DNA of 37,590 nt from HGM04593 sp964423665. Lineage in GTDB: Bacteria; Bacteroidota; Bacteroidia; Bacteroidales; Bacteroidaceae. Made by a program: the position numbers and the translations under genes. Location of the stretch: the NCBI GenBank assembly GCA_964423665.1, contig CAYRFX010000013.1:1-37590 (forward strand), given 5' to 3'. Positions within the stretch are counted from its first letter, which is position 1. Every line of letters starts with the position of its first letter. The notes under the pieces were generated by a model. It saw only the letters and a list, made by a program, of their open reading frames with translations, searched no databases and was not told where the DNA came from. Below, in pieces: positions 31,895-37,590 of the stretch.

Positions 31895-33352
31895 ATGGCT
31901 CTTACAATTAAAGATTTGTCGCCTCGCGAGGTGTGGAAACATTTTGAGGCTCTTACTCAGATTCCTCGTCCTTCGGGGCACATGGAAAAAGTTCAGAAAT
32001 TCTTGCTCGATTTTGGCAAAAGTATCAATGTGAACACTTGGCAGGACGAAGCGGGCAATATTATCATGCGCAAGCCTGCAACCGCAGGTCTGGAAAATCG
32101 CAAGGGTATCATCTTGCAGGCACACATGGATATGGTGCCGCAAAAGACTCCCGACAGCAAACACGATTTTCTCACCGACCCAATCAAGACCGTTGTAAAG
32201 GGTGATTGGCTCTATGCCGATGATACAACCCTTGGCGCCGATAACGGGCTTGGTGTTGCTGCCATTATGGCAATTATGGAGGATAATACTTTGCAACATG
32301 GTCCTTTGGAGGCTCTTATCACAGTAGATGAGGAGACCGGCATGTATGGTGCTTTTGGCTTGAAGGGTGGTGAGCTCGAGGGCTCGGTGCTTCTTAATCT
32401 CGATTCCGAGGAAGAGGGTGTCATGTATATCGGTTGCGCAGGCGGCTTGGATATTACCGCTTCCATGGAATTTATGGCAGAGGAGCCTATTGAAGATGAT
32501 ATTGCCGTGAAGGTGCAGCTGAAAGGTTTGCGCGGCGGGCACTCGGGCTTGGAGATTAACGCAGGGCGTGGCAATGCCAATAAACTGATGGCGCGCTTTG
32601 TGCGCGAGGCTATGGACGAGTGTGGCGTAACGCTCGCAAGTTGGAATGGTGGTAATATGCGCAATGCTATTCCCGCAAGCTGTGAGGTTGTTCTTATGTT
32701 GCCCGATGAGGCTGTGGGCGAGCTCACTGATATTGCTGCGAAATATGAGGCTCTCTTCAATAGTGAATATGCAACAATAGAGGAAGGTATAACCTTGCGT
32801 GTGGAGGCTGCCGAGTTGCCCGAGAATGTGGTGCCCGAAGAGATACAGGAGAACCTGCTCGATGCTATTCTCGCTTGCCACGATGGCGTGTTGCGCTTTA
32901 TTCCCACAATACCCGACACAGTGGAGACTTCAAGCAATCTCTCCATTGTAACAATTGCCGATGGAAAAGCCGAGATAAATATTCTTGCACGCAGCTCATG
33001 CGACTCTATGAAGGAGTATCTTGCATTGCAGCAGTCGAGCTGTTTCGCAATGGCAGGCATGAAGGTGGAGTTGAGCGGTGGTTACAGCGGCTGGCAGCCT
33101 AATGTGAACTCACCTTTGCTTGCGGCTCTTAAAGAGGCATATAAGGATATGTTTGGCAAGGAACCCGATGTGCGTGTTATTCATGCAGGCTTGGAGTGTG
33201 GAATAATATCAACCAACTATCCCGGTATGGATATGATTTCATTCGGTCCCACACTTATGTCGCCCCATTCTCCCACAGAGCGTGTGGAAATTGCGACGGT
33301 GGATAAGTTCTATGCCCTTGTGAAAGCTCTTGTTGTCAATGGCGTGAAATAA
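31895..33352 (+). CDS. pepD: Aminoacyl-histidine dipeptidase (PepD, M20C)
   Basis: 485 residues from the ATG at 31895. It is an M20 metallopeptidase with the full zinc set: H77 and D79 in QAHMDM, bridging D116 in GADNG, the general base pair E146-E147 in VDEETG, D170 in LNLDSEEEG, and a late His (about 461) in MSPHSPTERV. A lid domain with GGHSGLEINAGRGNA lies near 208-222. PepD cleaves dipeptides such as Xaa-His in the cytoplasm; there is no signal peptide. It follows the flippase-like gene by 4 nt and ends before a hairpin terminator. Length is normal for the family. Confidence 0.96.
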   Translation: MALTIKDLSPREVWKHFEALTQIPRPSGHMEKVQKFLLDFGKSINVNTWQDEAGNIIMRKPATAGLENRKGIILQAHMDMVPQKTPDSKHDFLTDPIKTVVKGDWLYADDTTLGADNGLGVAAIMAIMEDNTLQHGPLEALITVDEETGMYGAFGLKGGELEGSVLLNLDSEEEGVMYIGCAGGLDITASMEFMAEEPIEDDIAVKVQLKGLRGGHSGLEINAGRGNANKLMARFVREAMDECGVTLASWNGGNMRNAIPASCEVVLMLPDEAVGELTDIAAKYEALFNSEYATIEEGITLRVEAAELPENVVPEEIQENLLDAILACHDGVLRFIPTIPDTVETSSNLSIVTIADGKAEINILARSSCDSMKEYLALQQSSCFAMAGMKVELSGGYSGWQPNVNSPLLAALKEAYKDMFGKEPDVRVIHAGLECGIISTNYPGMDMISFGPTLMSPHSPTERVEIATVDKFYALVKALVVNGVK

Positions 33353-33373
33353 TCATTGGGATATATAAATTAG

Positions 33374-33412
33374 CAAAAACAGCAACACCCTTCATGGTTG
33401 TTGCTGTTTTTG
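33374..33412 (+). terminator. Terminator after pepD
   Basis: CAAAAACAGCAACA (33374-33387) pairs with TGTTGCTGTTTTTG (33399-33412), giving a 14-bp stem with an 11-nt loop and five T inside the right arm. It lies 21 nt after the pepD stop. Confidence 0.8.
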
Positions 33413-33464
33413 TGCAGATGTTATATTTTTTGCAGGGGCAGTTAATAAAATAATGTAAAAAGTG

Positions 33465-33493
33465 TTGGGGAAGATATAAATTTACTATATTTG
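33465..33493 (+). promoter_or_regulatory. Promoter of the DUF3332-wzx-meaB unit
   Basis: TTG at 33465-33467 and TATATTTG at 33486-33493 are separated by 18 nt and match the Bacteroidota consensus. Transcription would begin near 33500, leaving a leader of about 120 nt before the ATG at 33620. Confidence 0.55.
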
Positions 33494-33507
33494 CGATTAT
33501 CGCAAAT
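33489..33507. promoter_or_regulatory. Perfect 19-bp inverted repeat overlapping the -7 box (candidate operator)
   Basis: ATTTGCGAT (33489-33497), a central T, and ATCGCAAAT (33499-33507) form a perfect inverted repeat. Its left arm covers the last five bases of the -7 box TATATTTG, and the predicted transcription start lies inside it. This is the classic position for a repressor dimer site. Confidence 0.6.
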
Positions 33508-33619
33508 GCGCATTGCTGTGGTCTGTTTGGCAGATGCTCTTGTGCAGGGTTTGCAGCAGATTGTATATATGTAAATTATTTTGTTTATAAATATTATTAA
33601 TTTAGTAAAAAGAAAAACT

Positions 33620-34165
33620 ATGAAAAAGTCTTTTAAATTTTGCGCGTTGTTGCTTTCTGCAACTATTATGTTCTCTTCTTGTATCGGTTCATTTGGTTTG
33701 ACAAGCAGATTGAAAGGGTGGAATGACAGCCTTGGTTCAAACTGGGCAAACGAGATTGTTTTTGTTGCTTTGCACATAATTCCCGTGTATGAGCTTTCTA
33801 TCTTTGCAGATATTTTGGTTATCAACTCCATTGAGTTCTGGACCGGCAGCAATCCTCTTGCATCAAATGTGGGCGAGACAAATATTGTGAAGAATAACGC
33901 AGGCGATGATATTCAGATTACCACTACCGAGAATGGTTACAACCTCTCTAATGGTGAGCAGGAGATGCAGCTCGTGTTTGACGAGGCTGAGAAGAGCTGG
34001 AGTGCAGTTTACGGCAACGAGTCGGTTAAATTGATGAAGTTTATCGATGATAACAATGCTGAGATGTTTACACTCAATGGCAACAGCATTAATGTAACTC
34101 TTGATGAGGCCGGTGTAAATGCAGCCCGCATGCTCATGCTTGGCGAGTATGCCATGAGCAAGTAA
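33620..34165 (+). CDS. DUF3332 family lipoprotein
   Basis: 181 residues from the ATG at 33620, chosen over an upstream in-frame alternative start because it begins the signal MKKSFKFCALLLSATIMFSSC (lipid Cys21). The following GSFGLTSRLKGWNDSLGSNWANEIVFVALHIIPVYELSIFADILVIN pattern matches DUF3332 as I remember it; the segment at about 41-68 is hydrophobic and may enter a membrane. The C-terminal half is hydrophilic, with a NGYNLSNGEQEMQLVFDE beta-rich part. Function is unknown. It is the first gene of a tight plus-strand cluster, 12 nt before the flippase gene, behind a promoter with an overlapping palindrome. Confidence 0.82.
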   Translation: MKKSFKFCALLLSATIMFSSCIGSFGLTSRLKGWNDSLGSNWANEIVFVALHIIPVYELSIFADILVINSIEFWTGSNPLASNVGETNIVKNNAGDDIQITTTENGYNLSNGEQEMQLVFDEAEKSWSAVYGNESVKLMKFIDDNNAEMFTLNGNSINVTLDEAGVNAARMLMLGEYAMSK

Positions 34166-34177
34166 TAAAATGTGCTA

Positions 34178-35704
34178 ATGGACAGCAAAAGGACGGATTT
34201 AAAGCAAACGTGTAACGAGGATACCTCATATGATCATGTGCTGAAATACACCGGTGTGTTCGGTGGTGTGCAGGTGCTCACAATGCTGGTATCAATGTTG
34301 CGCAATAAGCTGGCAGCATTATGGCTCAGCAAGGTTGGAATGGGCTTCTTTATGATGTATTCCAACATAGCATCGCTTGTGTCGAGCTCTTCAAATGCCG
34401 GAATTCCGTTCAGTGCTGTGAAAAATATTTCAGAACTGTTCGAGAACGGGGATTCTGCGCAGTTGGAATCTTATATCGTCTCGGTTCGTTCATGGAGTTT
34501 ATGGACGGCGTTGTTGGGTGCACTCTTGTGCATACTGATGGCGCCGCCCATCAGTTATTTTGCATTTGATGGCGACCGGGGCTACTCGCTTGAGGTGGCT
34601 CTGCTCGCTCCAATGATATTTGCCATTGCCGTAACCAATGGCGAAATTTCTATTCTTAAAGGTGCCCGCAAACTCAAAAGGGTTGCGATTATCTCGGCGT
34701 TGAGCGCATTGCTCACCTTTGTGAGCGTGTTGCCTTTCTTTTATGCCTGGGGAGTGCATGGCGTTATTCCTGCGCTTGTGGTAAATGCCATAGTTGTTAT
34801 GATTGTGCACCTCTATTTCTCATTGCAGGTGTTCCCGTGGCGTGTGAGCCTCTTTTCGCGCAATGTTTTGCAGCAAGGCATAGGCATGATTAGATTGGGG
34901 CTCCCTTATGTGGCAGCGTCAATAATTAATGCACTCACGGCTTTGGCGATTCCCGCCTTCCTGCTCAGCATTGGGAGCATGGACGATGTGGGGCTCTATA
35001 AGGTGGGTTATAGTATTATGGTGGTGTATGCCGGCATAGTGTTCGTGGCTGTGGAGACCGACTATTTCCCCCGTCTTTCGGCTGTGAACAACAATGTGGG
35101 CAGAATGAATAATGCCATTAATCAGCAAATAGATATTTGTGTATTATTTATCGCTCCACTGCTGATTTTTATGATGATGGCAATGCCATGGATTGTACAA
35201 TTATTATATACAAACGAGTTCCTCCCTGTTGTTGAGATGGCAGTTTATTCAGCATTTTATATGTTCTTCCGAGCGGTTATGTTACCCATTGCTTATACCT
35301 CTTTGGCGAAAGGGGATACGCTTATATATCTTGCTATGGAGATTATTTATGATGCTTTCTCTTTTGCACTCATTGCAGCAGGCTATTATTGGGCAGGAAT
35401 AACCGGTACCGGTATCGCTCTTTCTGTTGCCGGTCTTTTAGATGTGCTGATGATTGCGATATGTTATTCTTGGAGGTATGGTTTCCGCTTCTTTCCATCT
35501 ACGGTAAGGCTTGTTGCCGTGCAGGGGGTATTGCTGTTTGTTGCTCTGCTCTTCTGCGTGCATGGTGGCGAGTGGGCAAAATATGCAGGTTGTGTGATTG
35601 TGATGTTGCTCTCTGCCGCATATTCCATGAAACTGCTTCAGAAGAAGACTGCAATAATGGATTGGTTGAAGAAGAAATTTTTTAAGAATGCCGATAAAAA
35701 ATAG
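34178..35704 (+). CDS. Wzx-type oligosaccharide/O-antigen flippase
   Basis: 508 residues from the ATG at 34178 (a GTG two codons upstream is a less likely start). About 12-14 hydrophobic segments span residues 25-490, in the MOP-superfamily layout of polysaccharide translocases. Recognisable parts include LKYTGVFGGVQVLTMLVSMLRNKLAALWLS at the start, GIPFSAVKNISE near 77, and MIRLGLPYVAASIINALTALAIP near 240. Wzx proteins flip undecaprenyl-linked glycan units across the inner membrane; the N-terminus resembles O-antigen translocases of Bacteroidota. No glycosyltransferase or polymerase gene is nearby, so its substrate must be made elsewhere. Co-transcribed with the DUF3332 gene upstream (12-nt gap) and probably with meaB (29-nt gap). 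A lipid II or teichuronic-type substrate is an alternative. Confidence 0.85.
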   Translation: MDSKRTDLKQTCNEDTSYDHVLKYTGVFGGVQVLTMLVSMLRNKLAALWLSKVGMGFFMMYSNIASLVSSSSNAGIPFSAVKNISELFENGDSAQLESYIVSVRSWSLWTALLGALLCILMAPPISYFAFDGDRGYSLEVALLAPMIFAIAVTNGEISILKGARKLKRVAIISALSALLTFVSVLPFFYAWGVHGVIPALVVNAIVVMIVHLYFSLQVFPWRVSLFSRNVLQQGIGMIRLGLPYVAASIINALTALAIPAFLLSIGSMDDVGLYKVGYSIMVVYAGIVFVAVETDYFPRLSAVNNNVGRMNNAINQQIDICVLFIAPLLIFMMMAMPWIVQLLYTNEFLPVVEMAVYSAFYMFFRAVMLPIAYTSLAKGDTLIYLAMEIIYDAFSFALIAAGYYWAGITGTGIALSVAGLLDVLMIAICYSWRYGFRFFPSTVRLVAVQGVLLFVALLFCVHGGEWAKYAGCVIVMLLSAAYSMKLLQKKTAIMDWLKKKFFKNADKK

Positions 35705-35733
35705 AAGGTGTTCTTTGTTAATAGTGTATAGTT

Positions 35734-36837
35734 ATGCAGCACCCCGAAAACGACAAGGCTTATAAAGGCTTGAAAGTGAACGATGGAGTGGAGCGTCTGA
35801 GCTCCGTAAATCCTTATCTGTCGCAGCGGCGCGTGAAACGTGCAGCACCCCTTTCTGTGAACGATTATGTCGAGGGTATTTTGCGTGGAGATGTTACTAT
35901 ACTCAGCCGTGCTGTAACTCTTGTGGAGAGTCTCTTGCCAGAGCACCAAGCTGTTGCCCAAGAGGTGATAGAACGCCTGTTGCCTTATTCGGGCAACTCG
36001 TTGCGTGTGGGTATTACGGGTGTTCCCGGTGCCGGGAAAAGTACTTCCATTGATGCTTTTGGGATGCATATTCTGCAGGAGCGTGGCGGGAAATTGGCAG
36101 TTCTTGCCGTTGACCCGAGCAGTGAGCGCAGCAAGGGCAGTATCCTTGGCGACAAGACACGCATGGAGCGTCTTTCCTCTCGTGCCGACGCTTTTATTCG
36201 TCCAAGTGCCTCGGCCGGTTCTTTGGGTGGTGTGGCGCGCAAGACACGCGAGACTATTGTGCTGTGCGAGGCTGCCGGCTATGATACTGTTTTTGTGGAA
36301 ACTGTGGGTGTGGGGCAGAGTGAAACTGCTGTATATTCCATGGTGGATTTCTTCCTGCTCATTCAGATTGCCGGTGCGGGCGACGAACTGCAAGGAATAA
36401 AACGTGGAATCATGGAGATGGCCGATGGCATTGTGATAAACAAAGCCGACGGAGCCAATAAAGAAGAGGCGCAACGTGCTGCCGTGCATTACAGAAACGC
36501 TCTGCAACTATTCCCCATGCCGCCGAGCGGTGTGCGCCCCCGGGTTCTCACATATTCGGGTTTTTATGATATCGGCATCAAAGAGATATGGGATATGATA
36601 TTCGAGTATGTAGGGAAGGTAAAGGCGAGCGGTCTTTTTGATGAAAGACGTAACAGCCAGGCAAAATATTGGATGTACGAGAGTATAAACGAGCAACTGC
36701 ATCGCAGGTTCTACAATGCCAATGGTGTGTCGGAGATTCTTGCACATTATGAAAAGGAACTGCTTGAAGGGCGCATGACCTCTTTTGCTGCTGCGGCAAA
36801 GGTGCTCGGCTTTTATGATTCCATTAATGGAAAATAG
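35734..36837 (+). CDS. meaB: Methylmalonyl-CoA mutase-associated GTPase MeaB
   Basis: 367 residues from the ATG at 35734. It is a G3E-type P-loop GTPase: GVPGAGKST (96-104), VDPSSERSKGSILGDKTRM (126-144, switch region of this family), FIRPSASAGSLGG (154-166), VFVETVGVGQSE (186-197) and the NKAD specificity motif (236-239). The C-terminus (about 300-367) is the helical dimerisation arm. MeaB protects and loads adenosylcobalamin into methylmalonyl-CoA mutase, an enzyme of the succinate-to-propionate route used by many Bacteroidales. The mutase genes are not in the window. It was long annotated as LAO/AO transport ATPase ArgK. It precedes the cyclo-ligase gene by 3 nt. Confidence 0.95.
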   Translation: MQHPENDKAYKGLKVNDGVERLSSVNPYLSQRRVKRAAPLSVNDYVEGILRGDVTILSRAVTLVESLLPEHQAVAQEVIERLLPYSGNSLRVGITGVPGAGKSTSIDAFGMHILQERGGKLAVLAVDPSSERSKGSILGDKTRMERLSSRADAFIRPSASAGSLGGVARKTRETIVLCEAAGYDTVFVETVGVGQSETAVYSMVDFFLLIQIAGAGDELQGIKRGIMEMADGIVINKADGANKEEAQRAAVHYRNALQLFPMPPSGVRPRVLTYSGFYDIGIKEIWDMIFEYVGKVKASGLFDERRNSQAKYWMYESINEQLHRRFYNANGVSEILAHYEKELLEGRMTSFAAAAKVLGFYDSINGK

Positions 36838-36840
36838 TAT

Positions 36841-37368
36841 ATGAAGAAGAATGTGCGCAAATTAGTGCGTGAGCGTGTTTCCGCCCTCTCAGTTGAGGAA
36901 AAACAGCAAAAGTCCACAATGCTTTCCATTGCTCTTTTGGTTCACCCCATGGTGAGAGATGCACAGGTTGTTGCTCTTTTTTTTCCTTTGTCCGATGAAC
37001 CGCAAATAGGGAAGATTATTGAACTGCTGTCGCACGAACGCACTGTGTTACTGCCCCGCATAGAGGGTGATGTGATGCACTTCTATTGTTATCAATCGGG
37101 CGGGCTTGAAAAAGGTTCTTATGGTATTATGGAGCCCATGGGCGGGGAACCGTTCCCTCCTTCAAAGATTGATGTTATGATTATTCCCGGCGTGGCTTTT
37201 ACTGCAGGCGGTGCACGTTTGGGGCGTGGCAAAGGATACTATGACAAATATATGTCACAAGAGGGCTTTTCCGCGTATAAGATTGCGGTGTGCTATTCCG
37301 AGCAGCTGGTTTCTTCATTGCCTTGCGAGCCGCATGATGTTGTAATGAATGAGGTAATATACAAATAA
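36841..37368 (+). CDS. 5-formyltetrahydrofolate cyclo-ligase
   Basis: 175 residues from the ATG at 36841, starting 3 nt after meaB. Features: a basic N-terminal helix (KKNVRKLVRERVSALSVEE), the strand VVALFFPLSDEP (43-54), VLLPRIEGDVMHFY (69-82), the KGSYGIMEP segment (91-99), and the nucleotide/folate motif TAGGARLGRGKGYYDKYM (121-138). The enzyme uses ATP to turn 5-formyl-THF into 5,10-methenyl-THF, returning a dead-end folate to the one-carbon pool. Slightly short but complete. Last gene of the plus-strand cluster, followed by a terminator. Confidence 0.94.
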   Translation: MKKNVRKLVRERVSALSVEEKQQKSTMLSIALLVHPMVRDAQVVALFFPLSDEPQIGKIIELLSHERTVLLPRIEGDVMHFYCYQSGGLEKGSYGIMEPMGGEPFPPSKIDVMIIPGVAFTAGGARLGRGKGYYDKYMSQEGFSAYKIAVCYSEQLVSSLPCEPHDVVMNEVIYK

Positions 37369-37372
37369 CAAA

Positions 37373-37410
37373 AAGAGGGTGACCCAAAAGTAAATAAGGG
37401 TTGCCCTCTT
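37373..37410 (+). terminator. Terminator after the cyclo-ligase gene
   Basis: AAGAGGGTGACCC (37373-37385) pairs with GGGTTGCCCTCTT (37398-37410), with two G-T wobbles and a 12-nt loop, followed by ATCTTTTCTT. It begins 5 nt after the stop codon. Confidence 0.75.
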
Positions 37411-37456
37411 ATCTTTTCTTCATATAGCTCCATCATACCATCTAGAAATAAAAAAT

Positions 37457-37491
37457 ATAGCTATTCCTTTGATAAACATCGGAATAGCTAT
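37457..37491. terminator. Second hairpin near the right edge
   Basis: ATAGCTATTCC (37457-37467) pairs perfectly with GGAATAGCTAT (37481-37491) across a 13-nt loop, followed by TGTTTGTTTGG. It may be a back-up terminator, a terminator for minus-strand transcription, or an operator for the promoter that follows. No gene fits between 37369 and the window end. Confidence 0.5.
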
Positions 37492-37521
37492 TGTTTGTTT
37501 GGAAAATATTTATTATCTTTG
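37491..37521 (+). promoter_or_regulatory. Promoter for a gene beyond the right edge
   Basis: TTG at 37491-37493 and TATCTTTG at 37514-37521 are separated by 20 nt and match the Bacteroidota consensus fully at the -7 box. The remaining 69 nt to the window end hold no start codon I can support. Confidence 0.5.
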
Positions 37522-37590
37522 GTTTACAAAGTTAAATATAATTCGTTGAATTGAGAAATTTGGGGCAAAATAATTGGCAGACAGGGGTTT

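Noticed and set aside
31880..32881. 333-codon open frame on the minus strand across pepD
   Set aside because: It is entirely antisense to pepD, whose zinc ligands are all intact; the product is His/Cys-rich without a recognisable fold, as expected for an antisense shadow.
35638..36507. 289-codon open frame on the minus strand across the wzx end and meaB
   Set aside because: It is antisense to the conserved MeaB GTPase motifs; there is no promoter and no recognisable domain.
37491..37590. Start of an insertion sequence at the right edge
   Set aside because: There is a promoter-like sequence but no terminal inverted repeat, target duplication or transposase coding sequence in view.

Overview
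The window looks like a chromosomal segment of a Bacteroidales bacterium (phylum Bacteroidota). The evidence is: promoter -7 boxes of the TAnnTTTG / TAnnTTCG type in front of most transcription units; almost no Shine-Dalgarno sequences; lipoproteins with Bacteroidota-style signal peptides; a full-length SprA type IX secretion (T9SS) translocon; families typical of this phylum (DUF4491, DUF3332, DUF349 arrays, M20C PepD); and a giant secreted protein ending in a T9SS-like C-terminal sorting tail. Family or genus cannot be fixed from the sequence alone. I see no tRNA, rRNA, CRISPR array, transposase or phage gene.

Layout, left to right. (a) 1-2.6 kb, minus strand: a TolC-family outer membrane efflux protein cut by the window edge, then a CCA-adding tRNA nucleotidyltransferase with an HD domain. 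(b) 2.8-3.6 kb, plus: an unrecognised lipoprotein. (c) 3.7-13.5 kb, minus: an ABC exporter, ruvA and the 2473-residue sprA, reading towards the left. (d) 13.7-16.3 kb, plus: a large transglutaminase-like lipoprotein. (e) 16.4-18.4 kb, minus: a secreted GH29 alpha-L-fucosidase followed 4 nt later by cutC. (f) 18.6-18.9 kb, plus: a DUF4491 membrane protein. (g) 19.0-26.4 kb, minus: a 2407-residue secreted protein that carries an intact SGNH esterase, a second SGNH domain without catalytic residues, several beta and helical modules, a LamG-like domain, a GH33 sialidase and a T9SS tail. It is followed by a 51-residue small gene in the same reading frame. (h) 26.6-30.7 kb, minus: a DUF349 repeat protein, and an rsmA-mgtE pair. 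(i) 30.9-33.4 kb, plus: an LPG-synthase-type flippase-like membrane protein and PepD. (j) 33.6-37.4 kb, plus: DUF3332 lipoprotein, Wzx-type flippase, MeaB GTPase and 5-formyltetrahydrofolate cyclo-ligase, tightly spaced.

How the parts fit. SprA forms the outer membrane channel of the T9SS, and the giant sialidase/esterase ends like a T9SS client, so the window contains both a secretion component and a probable cargo. Together with the GH29 fucosidase, the giant enzyme would remove the capping sugars (sialic acid, possibly O-acetylated, and fucose) of host mucin-type glycans. That is a functional inference from the families; no SusC/SusD pair or sialic acid catabolic gene lies in the window. 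The other genes are housekeeping: tRNA maturation, Holliday junction processing, rRNA methylation, magnesium uptake, dipeptide hydrolysis and folate repair.

Most worth a second look: the domain architecture of the giant protein, especially its dead second SGNH domain and its recurring beta module; the 51-residue gene just after it; a perfect 19-bp inverted repeat overlapping the promoter of the DUF3332 gene; a CG-alternating 14-bp palindrome between two divergent genes; and a duplicated translation start of the transglutaminase lipoprotein.
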